In this document: in pieces, positions 49,231-58,959 of the stretch | Layout of the letters: each line of letters starts with the position of its first letter | Numbering within the stretch: position 1 is the first letter of the stretch | Assembly (NCBI RefSeq): GCF_008364685.1 | Contig: NZ_VTTL01000001.1 | Location: 1 to 64,000, forward strand | DNA length: 64,000 bases | Reading direction: 5' to 3' | DNA from: Xanthobacter oligotrophicus | GTDB taxonomy: Bacteria > Pseudomonadota > Alphaproteobacteria > Rhizobiales > Xanthobacteraceae | The notes under the pieces: generated by a model | Told to the model about the DNA's origin: nothing | The model's database searches: none | The model's input: the letters and a program-made list of their open reading frames with translations, nothing else | Position numbers and translations under genes: made by a program

Positions 49231-49982
49231 ATGGACCCCCAGCGCATACCCGGATGGGTATATCGATAACGGCTCCTTTGCCGGCGTACCAGCCTGCGGG
49301 AGGGCGATATCAGATTAACTTTTCGAACCGGAGTCGGGCTCGAACTGGAACCGTTTCCGGCAGAAGCCCCTTCCCCGGCATCCCTAACCGCGCGGGAACG
49401 CCGCGCCGAGGGCTTGTCCCCCTTGCGACGGATATGGGCTCTCCATGAGCCGGATTTTAGGTTAGTGAAAAGGCCGATCCGTGCGCGCCCCGTGTACGCG
49501 GACACGTCGGAAACTGGAGAATTGGGCGAGCCGCGGTGCCGGAGCGAATGCAAAACGCGCGTCGCCGCCCTGACAAGCCGTACAGAAAATGACGAAGTTG
49601 CAACCGTTTATATTTTCCGTGGCGCCCATGATGGATCGCAGAAATTTTCTTTATTTTTCAATGACTTGAATGGAGCGCGTGTGCAATTTGTGTGCACGTG
49701 AAGCGCGCTTCTCCGTGCTTTTCTTTTGTGCTCGGCACAGTTCCGAGAGCACCCTGAAAACGCACGAAGCGCGCTATCGTACCAGCTTGGCCGCTTATCT
49801 CAGTCGGCCAACGCTGCACGCCCGTATTATAGAGGGGAAATCGCTGTTGGCGGCGAAAAAATTCGGCATCACGTAACCAGCAGCGCGTCTTAGCCGTAGC
49901 GATGCCAGCCGTCTGCGACGCTCGACGTGGTCGCAACTTTGGGTTTCAATATCCAGGAGTCGTTCAACACGCGGGAGCCCGG
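49231..49982. other. Non-coding junction between core genome and mobile region
   Basis: About 750 bases without a supported gene. The first 300 bases are GC-rich and carry the ctaG promoter side; from ~49560 to 49900 the sequence becomes AT-rich. Short frames here (for example 49670-49876) lack a ribosome binding site. I found no tRNA, direct repeat or integrase, so no attachment site can be assigned, but composition and gene content change across this stretch. Confidence 0.5.
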
Positions 49983-50900
49983 ATGGCTGCGCCGTTCTCC
50001 ACCTCGATCGAATTGCGGCACCTGCGCTATTTCGTTGCCGCCGCCGAACACGGAAGCTTCCGCAAAGCGGGCGTGGCGCTTGAGGTCAAGGAATCGTCCA
50101 TCAGCCGGAGCGTGCGTGACCTTGAGGACGAGATCGGCGTGTCGCTGTTCATCCGGCACTCAAGTGGGGTGAACCTTACTCTGGCGGGGCAGCGCTTTCT
50201 GAACCGCACGCGCCAGGCGCTCGATCAAATCCGCGAGGCAACGGTGGAAGCGGCTGCGCTCGGGCGGGCCGAGGAAGGCCACCTGAAAATCGGCCTGTTC
50301 TCGAACCTGTCCTCCGGCTTTCTGCGCGACCTGTTCCAGACCTATGACAGCCGCTATGCGGGCGTTCATATCGACTTTGTCGAAGCGCCTGCCGAAAGTC
50401 ACGCGGCCGCGATACGGCGGTTCGATCTCGACGCCGCATTCGTGCTGGGCCGGCAAAGCTGGCCGGACTGTGACGCGATGTCCTCGTGGAGCGAGCCTCT
50501 TCTGTTCGCGCTGCCGCGGCTTCATCCTCTGGTCCAAAGGGATGTGCTGTCCTGGCGAGATCTCGTGGATGAGACCTTTCTTGTCCGCACCGAAGGCTCA
50601 GGCAATGAGGTGCGCGGTTTTCTTGAGCGGAAGTTTCGGGAACTCGACATCTCGCCGCGCATCAGCACGCAGCAGGTCGCGCGCTATAGCCTTCTCGGTC
50701 TGGTCGCCACGGGACGCGGAATCGTGCCGGTGCTTGAGTCGGAAACGGTCATCGGCCTGCCGGAGGTGGTGTTCCGCCCTCTCGCCGGCGAGGCGATCCC
50801 GTTTTCCGTGATTTACTCGCCTCGCAACGACAACCCGGCGGTGCGCACCTTGCTCAGCCTCACACGGAAGATGACCCAGGAGCGGGCAGCGGCGCGCTGA
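49983..50900 (+). CDS. LysR-family transcriptional regulator
   Basis: The 305-residue product has an N-terminal winged helix (IELRHLRYFVAAAEHGSFRKAGVALEVKESSISRSVRDLEDEIG) and a C-terminal substrate-binding domain. ATG 49983 has GGGAG upstream. LysR genes occur at this position next to trbI in Tn4371-like elements, so it may control element functions. Its 3' end overlaps the convergent DUF2274 gene by 41 bases. Confidence 0.88.
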   Translation: MAAPFSTSIELRHLRYFVAAAEHGSFRKAGVALEVKESSISRSVRDLEDEIGVSLFIRHSSGVNLTLAGQRFLNRTRQALDQIREATVEAAALGRAEEGHLKIGLFSNLSSGFLRDLFQTYDSRYAGVHIDFVEAPAESHAAAIRRFDLDAAFVLGRQSWPDCDAMSSWSEPLLFALPRLHPLVQRDVLSWRDLVDETFLVRTEGSGNEVRGFLERKFRELDISPRISTQQVARYSLLGLVATGRGIVPVLESETVIGLPEVVFRPLAGEAIPFSVIYSPRNDNPAVRTLLSLTRKMTQERAAAR

Positions 50901-51132
50901 TGCTCGCAGTGCCACCAGCCTCGCGACGCGCCTTGGCGAATTCGCGATCGGTGGCGATGAAGCGCTCCAGCATGGGCACGATGAGCTTCACGGGATCCGG
51001 CGCGGGTTCTCCCGTCTCCCACGCGAGCACCTCGGCATAGGCGACAAGGTCGCGGTGCAGCGCGCCCGGCAATAACAGCGCCACCTTCACCGGTTTGTCG
51101 TTCGTGATGGGTGCGAGCTTCAGCTTCACCAT
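50860..51132 (-). CDS. DUF2274 domain-containing protein
   Basis: A 90-residue protein starting MVKLKLAPITNDKPVKVALL, matching DUF2274, a small family found downstream of trbI in Tn4371-like conjugative elements. The segment KVALLLPGALHRDLVAYAEVLA and PVKLIVPMLERFIATDREF may form a ribbon-helix-helix-like fold. Function unknown. It starts two bases after the trbI stop. Confidence 0.85.
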   Translation of the reverse strand: MVKLKLAPITNDKPVKVALLLPGALHRDLVAYAEVLAWETGEPAPDPVKLIVPMLERFIATDREFAKARREAGGTASISAPLPAPGSSSV

Positions 51133-51134
51133 GA

Positions 51135-52316
51135 TCAGTACCTGTAGGGTTCGAGGACGAGGTCGCGCGTCACCATGACCCGTACGGGGACGCCCGGCCG
51201 GATGGTCAAGGTGGGTGCGACGTTCAACTGCCGGCGGATGATCTCCTGGCCGGCATTATTGATGGTGTCCTGCGCCCCGCTCTGCAGCGCCTGGATCAGT
51301 TCGTCCTCATCATCCATGGCGAGCTCGGCGCTGACGGAGAGCAGCGTCGAGAGGCCGATCGCCTTGGCGAGATCCCACCAGTGCATGTCGACGCCGTCTT
51401 CGAGGCCGGCATAACCCTGCGCATCCGTGCCGGGCTGGCGCTCCAGCACGATGGAGCGGCCATTGGGGAATATCAGCCGGTTCCAGACCAGCAGGATGCG
51501 GCGCTCTCCGAAGCCGACACCATTATCGTACTGTCCGAGCAGCCGGGTCCCCTGCGGAATGATCAGGATACGCCCGGTCGGACTGTCATAGACATTCTCG
51601 GTGACCTGCGCGGTGATCGGACCGGGCAGGTCGGAGCGGATGCCGGTGATGAGCGCGGCGGGTATGACAGCGCCGGCCTGCAGCACATAAGGCGACGCCG
51701 GTGCCATGACCCGATCGGATGCGACCACGCGCCGATCGACGGCGGCATTGAGGAAAGCAAGCTGGCGATCCTGGGGTAAGGACGTGCCGCTCGTTCCTGC
51801 CGAGCCTGGGCCGCCGAAGCCGGAAGCACTCGCCCCCGAAGGCCCCGTCGCGCGAGCCTGCGCAGCCTGGAAGAACACGCGGCTGGTCCGCGCGGCTTCC
51901 TGTTCGGCGAGACGCCGCTGCTGCTCGGGATCGACCTGTGGCGCCGTCAGTGTCGGCGGCACGACGGGCTGGCCGCGGTTCTGTGCCTCAAGGATCGGCC
52001 GACCGAGATCGCCGGGCAAAGGCGGACCCAGGATCGGCCCGGTATAGTCCCGCGGCAGCGCGGCAAGGCCATCGGCCGTGGAGCGGTTCTGGGTAGAGTA
52101 GAGTTCCTCGCCGCCGGTTCCTTTGTCGCGCCCCTGCAGCGCGTAGATCAGGGCGCCGCCTATGCCGAGGCTGACAACCAAGCCGGCGCCGGCGAGAACC
52201 TTGCGCGAGAGACGCGTGACGCGCGGAGGTTCCGGACGCAGCCGCATGGCGGCAGCGTGATCGGTGGCCGGAGCTGCAAGGTCAGCCTCAATGTCATGAT
52301 TATCCGGATTACTCAT
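51135..52316 (-). CDS. trbI: Conjugal transfer protein TrbI (VirB10-like)
   Basis: TrbI spans the envelope as the VirB10 scaffold of the type IV secretion core. The 393-residue product has a cytoplasmic N-terminus, one membrane helix at about residues 45-62, a Pro-rich periplasmic linker, and the C-terminal beta-barrel domain with GAVIPAALITGIRSDLPG and ILIIPQGTRLLGQYD. Its start overlaps the trbG stop by four bases. Confidence 0.95.
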   Translation of the reverse strand: MSNPDNHDIEADLAAPATDHAAAMRLRPEPPRVTRLSRKVLAGAGLVVSLGIGGALIYALQGRDKGTGGEELYSTQNRSTADGLAALPRDYTGPILGPPLPGDLGRPILEAQNRGQPVVPPTLTAPQVDPEQQRRLAEQEAARTSRVFFQAAQARATGPSGASASGFGGPGSAGTSGTSLPQDRQLAFLNAAVDRRVVASDRVMAPASPYVLQAGAVIPAALITGIRSDLPGPITAQVTENVYDSPTGRILIIPQGTRLLGQYDNGVGFGERRILLVWNRLIFPNGRSIVLERQPGTDAQGYAGLEDGVDMHWWDLAKAIGLSTLLSVSAELAMDDEDELIQALQSGAQDTINNAGQEIIRRQLNVAPTLTIRPGVPVRVMVTRDLVLEPYRY

Positions 52317-53296
52317 GATGCCGGCCTCCCGTCCGTGCGCTCGATCCGCACCTTCTGCGGACGCTCGCCGCCACCAAGGCGCAGCTCGGCAGCACCGAAC
52401 AGCCGGTCAACGATGAGGATGTTCTGGTAGATGCGGCTGTTGACGATCTGCGCTTCGCCATCCGCGCCGATGACGAAGAGCGGTGGCATCTCGCCCTGCA
52501 CGATGCCACGCGGGAACTCGACATAGACCTTGCGCCCGTCGTCATAGACGGCCATCGGCCGCCAGGGCGGAGTGTCTCCGGAGAGGGAGTAGCGGTAGTT
52601 GCGAGCCGCGAAGCTGGGGATGACCGGTGCCGCAGGAACACTGGCACGCTGCGCTCCCGGAACCTGCGGATAGGCCCAGGAGACAGCCGGCATATAGGGC
52701 TTCTCGCCGGCGCGCAGCTCGATCATGTAGCTGCGCCGGTCGGTGGTGATGACGAGGTTGGTGGAGATGTCCGCCCGCGTCGGCTTCACCAGCACATGTA
52801 CGCGCCGGTTCACCCCTTCGCCGCTCTCAGTGTCGCCAATGATCCAGCGCGCGGTATCGCCCGCCGCGATCGGCCCACTGCCGGTCAGGCTCTCGCCCTG
52901 CTCCAGCGCGATGTTGGTGATCTGCCCGGGCGCTGCATAGACTTGATAGAGCGCGCCCTCGCTCCACGGATAGATCTGGATGGCGTTGTAATAGCCCTCG
53001 CGGCGCGGCTCCACCCGCGCGGCGGCATTGGCGTTCTCGACACGGGCGACGGGCGTTTTCGCATCCGTGCCGCCCTTGGCCGGCGTCCAGGCGGGAGGCG
53101 TATGGAGCGGGCGCGGCCGGTCATCGGCAACCACTGTCGGCGCCGCCGGCAGCGCCGGCACCTCACTGTCATAGCTGATCTGCGGCGGCTTCGGTGCCGA
53201 TGCGCAACCGCCCAGCATCGTCGCCGAAAGCAGGAGAACCGCAAAGGCGGATTGGCGCAGAGCCGGAGATGCGGGTTTACGGAGAGGTGTTTTCAC
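52313..53296 (-). CDS. trbG: P-type conjugative transfer protein TrbG (VirB9-like)
   Basis: TrbG is the VirB9 component of the outer-membrane core. The 327-residue product has a lipoprotein signal (MLGGCASA lipobox region near residue 30), a Pro-rich linker and the VirB9 domain with IALEQGESLTGSGPI, ANLVITTDRRSYMIELRAGEKPYMPAVSWAYP. The C-terminal beta segment with VEFPRGIVQGEMPPLFVI is intact. It overlaps trbF and trbI by four bases each. Confidence 0.94.
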   Translation of the reverse strand: MKTPLRKPASPALRQSAFAVLLLSATMLGGCASAPKPPQISYDSEVPALPAAPTVVADDRPRPLHTPPAWTPAKGGTDAKTPVARVENANAAARVEPRREGYYNAIQIYPWSEGALYQVYAAPGQITNIALEQGESLTGSGPIAAGDTARWIIGDTESGEGVNRRVHVLVKPTRADISTNLVITTDRRSYMIELRAGEKPYMPAVSWAYPQVPGAQRASVPAAPVIPSFAARNYRYSLSGDTPPWRPMAVYDDGRKVYVEFPRGIVQGEMPPLFVIGADGEAQIVNSRIYQNILIVDRLFGAAELRLGGGERPQKVRIERTDGRPAS

Positions 53297-53982
53297 TGGC
53301 TCATCTCCCGCGACCAGCTGATGGCGTTGACATAGATGCCGAGGGGATTGGTGCGCAGGCGCTCGGCATCGCGCGGCGGCTGGATCACGAGGGTCAGGAT
53401 CGCGCTCCAGCGCTCGGTGGCGGCGAGCTGGCCATTCTCGTACCGTCGTTCGACCCAGGCGACGCGGAAGGAATCCGGGGAGGCCCGGATCACGCTGGAG
53501 ACCTCGACGGCGATCTGCTGCTTGCCCACCCGGGTGAACGGATCGTTGGCGCGGGCATAGTCGTTGAGCGCGGCAGCGCCGCGATCGGTGGTGAGCTCAT
53601 AGGCCCTGAGCCAGTTCTGCCGCACGATGACGGGATCCACCGGCAGGCTGCGCACCTGCTCGATGAAGCGGGCAAGATGCCAGGCGATCTGCGGATCGGT
53701 CGGGCGATAATCGCCGGTGGCGGGCCCCACGGCCTGCGTCTGGCCGAGGCGGTCGACCTCGACCACCCAGGGGACGACGGTGCCCCTTGTCGACTGCCAT
53801 ATCAGCGCCGATGCAAAGCTGGCCGAGAGCAACAGGCTACTAAGTGCCATCAGCCGCCAGTTCTTGGCCTGCACACGGGCCGAGCCGATGCGCTCGTCCC
53901 ACACCTGTGCTGCCTTCTGATAGGGCGTGACGGGCTCGGGCGAGGTGCCGTAGTGGGTCGCAGGTCGCTTGAAGAGGCTCAT
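53293..53982 (-). CDS. trbF: Conjugal transfer protein TrbF (VirB8-like)
   Basis: TrbF is the VirB8-like inner-membrane assembly factor. The 229-residue product has one membrane helix at about residues 44-62 and a periplasmic domain with VPWVVEVDRLGQTQAVGPA, PVIVRQNWLRAYELTTDRGA and FRVAWVERRYENGQLAATERW, typical of the family. It overlaps trbL (53979-53982) and trbG by four bases, so the operon is tightly packed. Confidence 0.94.
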   Translation of the reverse strand: MSLFKRPATHYGTSPEPVTPYQKAAQVWDERIGSARVQAKNWRLMALSSLLLSASFASALIWQSTRGTVVPWVVEVDRLGQTQAVGPATGDYRPTDPQIAWHLARFIEQVRSLPVDPVIVRQNWLRAYELTTDRGAAALNDYARANDPFTRVGKQQIAVEVSSVIRASPDSFRVAWVERRYENGQLAATERWSAILTLVIQPPRDAERLRTNPLGIYVNAISWSREMSQ

Positions 53983-55205
53983 GAGCGGTCGCTCTCATTG
54001 AGGGAGACGGAAGAGCCGCCGGCATGGCTGTCACCGGAGCGCACAGCATGGGCGGCGGCGGAGACGCCGTGGCGAAGGGACTGGCCGCGCTTCATGCGCT
54101 TGGCCCAATCGGGCACCTCACCGGCGGAGGTAGCTGAGGTCGTGCCGTTTATGGCGTTCGCCAGCGGGGTCACGGCTGCGGATCCTGCGGCTCGCGCGAT
54201 GCCACCCAGTCCCGAGGCGACACTCGCCATGCCCGACTGTCCGGCGGAACCGAGGCTGTAGGCTGTGGCACCACCGCGCGCCGCAGCAGCCGTGGAGAGT
54301 GCCGCCCCGCCGCCCCGGACTGCCAGGCTGGCGGCACCGCCAGCGGCCAGCACGGCGCCACCGGCGGCGAGGCCAGTGCCGACCGCGGCCCCCGCGCTCA
54401 GCTGCGGCCCCCCGGAGACAAGGCCGGCGGCAATGCCAGGACCAAAGATGCCGAGGCCGAGCAGGGACAGAGCAGCCAGCACGATGGCCATCGCATCATC
54501 TATGGTTGGCGTCTGTCCCCCAAACCCCGCCGTGAACTGGCCAAACAGGCTCGAGCCGATGCCGATGATGACGGCGAGCACCATGACCTTGATGCCGGAC
54601 GACACGACATTCCCCAGCACCCGTTCGGCCATGAAGGCAGTCTTGCCGAACAGGCCGAAGGGGATCAGCACGAAGCCGGCGAGAGTCGTGAGCTTGAACT
54701 CGATCAGGGTGACGAAGAGCTGGACGGCGAGGATGAAGAAGGAGAGCAGCACCAGCGCCCAGGCAAACAGCAGGCAGGCGATCTGGATGAAGTTCTCGAA
54801 GAAGGCGACCCAGCCCATCAAATCGGAGATGGATTCGAGTAGCGGCCGAGCGGCATCGAGCCCGGTCTGCGCCACCTTGCCGGGACGCATGAGGTCGCTG
54901 ACGGAAAATCCCGTCCCGGAGCCCTTCAGCCCCAGCCCGGCAAAGCTCTCGAAGACGATGCGGGCGAGGTTATTCCAGTTGCCGATTATGTAGGCGAAGA
55001 CGCCAACAAACAGGGTCTTCTTGATGAGCCGGGCGATGACGTCGTCATCAGCGCCCCAGGACCAGAACAGCGCTGCCAGCGTCACGTCGATGACGATGAG
55101 GGTGGTGGCGATGAAGGCGACCTCGCCGCCGAGCAGGCCGAAGCCGCTGTCGATATAGGAGGTGAAGACCCCCAGAAAGTTGTCGATGACGCCGGTGCCG
55201 CCCAT
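53979..55205 (-). CDS. trbL: P-type conjugative transfer protein TrbL (VirB6-like)
   Basis: TrbL is the polytopic VirB6-like channel component. The 408-residue product has about six membrane helices in its first 240 residues (FIATTLIVIDVTLAALFWSW, then GVFAYIIGNWNNLARIVFESFAGLGL) and a long Gly/Ala/Ser-rich C-terminal tail typical of TrbL. It starts one base after the trbK stop and overlaps trbF. Confidence 0.92.
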   Translation of the reverse strand: MGGTGVIDNFLGVFTSYIDSGFGLLGGEVAFIATTLIVIDVTLAALFWSWGADDDVIARLIKKTLFVGVFAYIIGNWNNLARIVFESFAGLGLKGSGTGFSVSDLMRPGKVAQTGLDAARPLLESISDLMGWVAFFENFIQIACLLFAWALVLLSFFILAVQLFVTLIEFKLTTLAGFVLIPFGLFGKTAFMAERVLGNVVSSGIKVMVLAVIIGIGSSLFGQFTAGFGGQTPTIDDAMAIVLAALSLLGLGIFGPGIAAGLVSGGPQLSAGAAVGTGLAAGGAVLAAGGAASLAVRGGGAALSTAAAARGGATAYSLGSAGQSGMASVASGLGGIARAAGSAAVTPLANAINGTTSATSAGEVPDWAKRMKRGQSLRHGVSAAAHAVRSGDSHAGGSSVSLNESDRS

Positions 55206-55206
55206 C

Positions 55207-55476
55207 TCAGCGACCTTCGTTAGGTACGGTGCGCCCGAGGAACCGGTCCCGCGTCTGCGCCCAGACCTTCAGGCACGCGGCGTCCTGCGCGGCGGTCTCT
55301 CCCATCTGCTGGCAGCGGCGCTGTTCATCGCGTCGCGGATCGCGCGCGGCCTCGACCGTCCGAGTGGGTGAAGGCTCCCGCGCCTTCTCCTGCCGGCTCA
55401 TCTCCACGACCGCCGCCGTGCCGGCGAGGGCCAGGAAGATCACCGCGCCGAGGCGGGCCAGCATGGCTCCGTCCAT
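55207..55476 (-). CDS. Putative entry exclusion protein TrbK-alt
   Basis: An 89-residue protein with an N-terminal membrane helix (LARLGAVIFLALAGTAAVVEM) and a short charged periplasmic tail with two Cys (RRCQQMGETAAQDAACLKVW). Size, topology and position between trbJ and trbL match the TrbK-alt entry exclusion proteins that block redundant transfer. A GGAGG ribosome binding site precedes ATG 55476. Confidence 0.8.
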   Translation of the reverse strand: MDGAMLARLGAVIFLALAGTAAVVEMSRQEKAREPSPTRTVEAARDPRRDEQRRCQQMGETAAQDAACLKVWAQTRDRFLGRTVPNEGR

Positions 55477-55488
55477 GTTCGCCTCCAG

Positions 55489-56241
55489 TCAGTTGCTGAA
55501 CATGCGAGCGTTGCCGGCCTGATAGCCGGCGCCGGGGGTGAGGAAGCGCCGGCGCTGCTCGCGGCCCTGCTCGGCGGCGGTCGCGCGTTCCGCCTCGGAC
55601 AGCGCCTCGGCGCGCCCATTGGCGGACATCACCGCGATCAGATCGGAGAGCTGCTGCGACTGCAAAGCGAGCAGTTGGTTGCCGGCCTGCGTAGCCTGAA
55701 GGGCGCCCGTGGCACCCTGGCTCTTACTGAGAAGCGTCGCCATCTCCGTCTTGCTGGCGTCGACATTGCCGACGACGCCCGCCTGCACCCTCAGCGCATC
55801 CTGGAGGCCGCCGACAGTGGTCTGCCAGCGCGAGCGCGCCCCGGCGACGAGATCGGCATCGGAAGCCGAGAGTGGTATGTTGCCATAGCGCTGCTGGAAG
55901 GCCTGATCGATCTCGCCGACATCGAAGGCGAGGCTTTGCGCCTGTCCAAGCAACTGCTGGGTACGCTGGACCGATTGCTGGATCTGCTGCAGCGAGGAAT
56001 GCGGCAGGCTGGCGAGATTGCGGGCCTGATTGATCAGCATCTGCGCTTCGTTCTGCAGCGAGGTGATCTGGTTGTTGATCTGCTCAAGCGCGCGGGCGGC
56101 CGACATCACGTTCTGCGCGTAGTTCCAGGGGTCATAGACCGTGAGGGCCTGCGCGGGCGGGGACAGCACGGGTGCGATAGCGAGCGGCGCGGTCTGCAGC
56201 GCGACGGCGAGCGCGGATAGGCGCAGACGGGACAGCGTCAT
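55489..56241 (-). CDS. trbJ: P-type conjugative transfer protein TrbJ (VirB5-like)
   Basis: TrbJ is the VirB5-like minor pilus component. The 250-residue product has a signal peptide ending near PAQA and a helical mature part rich in Gln: DPWNYAQNVMSAARALEQINNQITSLQNEAQMLINQARNL is recognisable. Coiled-coil character is expected. The start at 56241 overlaps the trbE stop by four bases; the longer open frame is trbE sequence in another frame. Confidence 0.93.
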   Translation of the reverse strand: MTLSRLRLSALAVALQTAPLAIAPVLSPPAQALTVYDPWNYAQNVMSAARALEQINNQITSLQNEAQMLINQARNLASLPHSSLQQIQQSVQRTQQLLGQAQSLAFDVGEIDQAFQQRYGNIPLSASDADLVAGARSRWQTTVGGLQDALRVQAGVVGNVDASKTEMATLLSKSQGATGALQATQAGNQLLALQSQQLSDLIAVMSANGRAEALSEAERATAAEQGREQRRRFLTPGAGYQAGNARMFSN

Positions 56242-58676
56242 GGCTGCGTCTCCAGATTGGTGAGGTTGGGAATGAGGCCGGCGGCCCAGCCTAGGCCGCA
56301 ATGACGCAGCCAGGCGTCCAGGAAGCCGTCGCGGCCATGCGCGGCGAAGATCTTGCCGATGGCCTGCTGGTCGGTCTTGGAGGACGCCGCGCACAGCGCC
56401 AGCGCAACGTCCGACAGGCCGAGCTCAAACAGCCGGTTGCCGCGCCGCGACTGGCAGTAATAGTCCCGCTTCGGCATGGCCCGCGCGAGGATCTCGATCT
56501 GCCGGTCGTTCAGGCCGAAGCGGCGATAGATGGCGGTGATCTGCGGCTCGATGGCCCGCTCATTGGGAAGCAGAAGACGTGTCGGGCAGCTCTCGATGAT
56601 GGCGGGCGCGATCGCCGAGCCGTCGATATCGGAGAGGGACTGCGTGGCGAAGATCACGCTGGCGTTCTTCTTGCGCAGCGTCTTCAGCCATTCCCGCAGC
56701 TGGCCCGCGAAGCCCGCATCGTCCAGCGCCAGCCAGCCTTCATCGATGATGATCAGGGTCGGTGATCCATCGAGCCGGTCCTCGATCCGGTGGAACAGAT
56801 AAGCCAGCACCGCCGGCGCGGCCTCCGTCCCGATCAATCCCTCGGTCTCGAAGGCTTGGACCGTGGCCGCGCCCAGATGCTCGCTCTCCGCATCCAGCAG
56901 TCGGCCCCAGGCGCCGCCGAGGCAATAGGGACGCAGCGCCTGCTTCAGGTCGTTGGACTGCAGGAGGACGCAGAGACCTGTGAGGGTGCGCTCCTCCACC
57001 GGAGCCGAGGCCAGCGATGTCAACGCGGTCCAGACGTGTTCCTTCACCTGCGGCGTGATGGGGACGCCTTCTCGGGTGAGGATCGCCAAGATCCAGTCGG
57101 CGGCCCAGGCGCGTTCCATGGCCTCATCGATGCGCGCCAGCGGCTGGAGCGAAACGGATTCCGCGCTTCCCTCGCTGAGACCGCCGCCGAGATCGTGCCA
57201 GTCACCGCCCATACCGAGTGCGGCGGCCCGGATCGAACCGCCGAAATCGAAGGCGAAGACTTGGGCTCTCGCATAGCGCCGGAACTGCAGCGCCATCAGC
57301 GCCAGCAGCACGGACTTGCCCGCGCCGGTGGGGCCCACCACGAGGGTGTGGCCGACATCGCCCACATGGAGGCAGAACCGGAACGCGGTCGAGCCCTCGG
57401 TCTTGCCGAACAGCAGCGGCGGGGCATTGAAATGCGCGTCGCGCTCTTCACCCGCCCACACCGCCGAGAGCGGGATCATGTGCGCGAGATTGAGCGTCGA
57501 GATCGGCGGCTGGCGGACATTGGCGTAGACGTGGCCGGGCAAGCTGCCGAGCCAGGCGTCCACGGCGTTGATGGTCTCGCCCATGGCCGTGAAGTCGCGG
57601 CCTTGGATCACCTTCTCGACCCGTCGCAGCTTCTCGTCGGCGATGCGCGGGTCGGCGTCCCACACCGTCACCGTCGCGGTGACATAGGCGATGCCGGCAT
57701 GGTCTGCGCCGAGCTCCTGCAGCGCGAGGTCGGCATCTTCAGCCTTGTTCGCGGCATCCGAGTCCACGAGGACGGAGGCCTCATTGGTCATCACCTCCTT
57801 CAGGATCGCCGCGATGGATTTGCGCTTGGCGAACCACTGGCGGCGGATCTTAGTGAGCAGCCGGACCGCATCCGTCTTGTCGAGCAGGATCGCCCGGGTC
57901 GACCAGCGATAGGGAAATGCCAGCCGGTTCAGCTCATCGAGCAGGCCGGGCGTCGTCACCGTGGGAAAGCCGGTGATGGTCAGCACCCGCAGATGCTGGT
58001 CGCCAAGGCGCGGGTCCAGCCCGCCGGTGAGCGGCTGATCGGTAAGCAGAGCGTCGAGATAGATCGGCGTCTCCGGCACACGGACGCGTTGGCGGTGCGT
58101 CGAGACACAGCTGTGCAGATAGGTCAGCGTCTCGCCGTCATCCAGCCAGCGGCATTCCGGCATGAAGGCGTCGATCAGATTGAGAAGGCGATCGGTTCGG
58201 TCGGCGAAGCCGCGCAACGTCTCATGGGGATCAAGGCCCGCCTGATCCCGCCCTTCATAGAGCCAGCCTTCGGTGCGCGCCGCATCCTCGGCCGGCGGCA
58301 GGAAGGTGAAGGTCAGGAAATAGCTCGACTCGAAATGGCTGCCAGCCTCTTCGAAATCAGCCCGCCGCTCGGCATCGACCAAAGCGGAGGCGGCATCGGG
58401 GAAGGTGCTCGCCGGATAGGTCGCGGCGGCATGGCGCTGTGCCTCCACAAAGATCGCCCATCCCGAGCCGAGGCGGCGGCAGGCATTGTTCAGCCGCCCA
58501 GCAACCGCGACGAGTTCGGCGGGCACGGCGCTGTCGAGGTCCGGCCCGCGAAAACGCGCCGTGCGCTGGAACGAACCGTCCTTGTCCAACACGATGCCCG
58601 GCGCAACCAGCGCCGCCCAGGGCAAGAAATCGGCAAGGCGGCGGTTATGGCGTCGATACTCAGTGAGGTTCATCAT
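56238..58676 (-). CDS. trbE: Conjugal transfer ATPase TrbE (VirB4-like)
   Basis: TrbE is the large VirB4-type ATPase that powers pilus assembly and substrate transfer. The 812-residue product starts MMNLTEYRRHNRRLADFLPW and contains Walker A HTLVVGPTGAGKSVLLALMAL, Walker B TLIIIDEGWLALDD, and the C-terminal motif FATQSLSDIDGSAIAP. Length is normal. Two adjacent ATGs (58676, 58673) are possible starts. It starts 13 bases after the trbD stop. Confidence 0.95.
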   Translation of the reverse strand: MMNLTEYRRHNRRLADFLPWAALVAPGIVLDKDGSFQRTARFRGPDLDSAVPAELVAVAGRLNNACRRLGSGWAIFVEAQRHAAATYPASTFPDAASALVDAERRADFEEAGSHFESSYFLTFTFLPPAEDAARTEGWLYEGRDQAGLDPHETLRGFADRTDRLLNLIDAFMPECRWLDDGETLTYLHSCVSTHRQRVRVPETPIYLDALLTDQPLTGGLDPRLGDQHLRVLTITGFPTVTTPGLLDELNRLAFPYRWSTRAILLDKTDAVRLLTKIRRQWFAKRKSIAAILKEVMTNEASVLVDSDAANKAEDADLALQELGADHAGIAYVTATVTVWDADPRIADEKLRRVEKVIQGRDFTAMGETINAVDAWLGSLPGHVYANVRQPPISTLNLAHMIPLSAVWAGEERDAHFNAPPLLFGKTEGSTAFRFCLHVGDVGHTLVVGPTGAGKSVLLALMALQFRRYARAQVFAFDFGGSIRAAALGMGGDWHDLGGGLSEGSAESVSLQPLARIDEAMERAWAADWILAILTREGVPITPQVKEHVWTALTSLASAPVEERTLTGLCVLLQSNDLKQALRPYCLGGAWGRLLDAESEHLGAATVQAFETEGLIGTEAAPAVLAYLFHRIEDRLDGSPTLIIIDEGWLALDDAGFAGQLREWLKTLRKKNASVIFATQSLSDIDGSAIAPAIIESCPTRLLLPNERAIEPQITAIYRRFGLNDRQIEILARAMPKRDYYCQSRRGNRLFELGLSDVALALCAASSKTDQQAIGKIFAAHGRDGFLDAWLRHCGLGWAAGLIPNLTNLETQP

Positions 58677-58689
58677 CGGCGCGCCTCGC

Positions 58690-58959
58690 TCAGACCGAGA
58701 GATGCGCGGGGATGCGCAGATGCCGGCGCACAACCTCGACGAAAAGCGGGTCACGCTTCGCCGCCCACACCGCCGCGACATGGCCAATCACCCCGATGGC
58801 GAGGCCGACCAACCACAGGCGCAGGCCGAGACCCACGGCGCCGGCGAGGGTGCCATTGACGATGGCGATGGCACGCGGCGCGCCGCCAAGCAGTATCGGC
58901 TCGGTCAACGCCCGGTGGACCGGCACGCTGAAGCCGGGAACCTCGACCGCTTCGCCCAT
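58690..58959 (-). CDS. trbD: Conjugal transfer protein TrbD (VirB3-like)
   Basis: An 89-residue inner-membrane protein of the VirB3 family: VPGFSVPVHRALTEPILLGGAPR at the N-terminus, two membrane helices and the conserved end KRDPLFVEVVRRHLRIP. The start at 58959 shares one base with the trbC stop. The open frame extends further upstream but into trbC sequence. Confidence 0.92.
   Translation of the reverse strand: MGEAVEVPGFSVPVHRALTEPILLGGAPRAIAIVNGTLAGAVGLGLRLWLVGLAIGVIGHVAAVWAAKRDPLFVEVVRRHLRIPAHLSV

Noticed and set aside
49670..49876. 68-codon plus-strand frame in the junction region
   Set aside because: No ribosome binding site and no recognisable features; probably chance.
49231..49982. 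tRNA gene or attachment site at the left edge of the conjugative region
   Set aside because: No cloverleaf arms or T-loop-like sequence and no flanking direct repeat could be found by eye.
56790..58859. Long open frame opposite trbE
   Set aside because: It is antisense to a complete VirB4-type ATPase, and its translation shows no domain.
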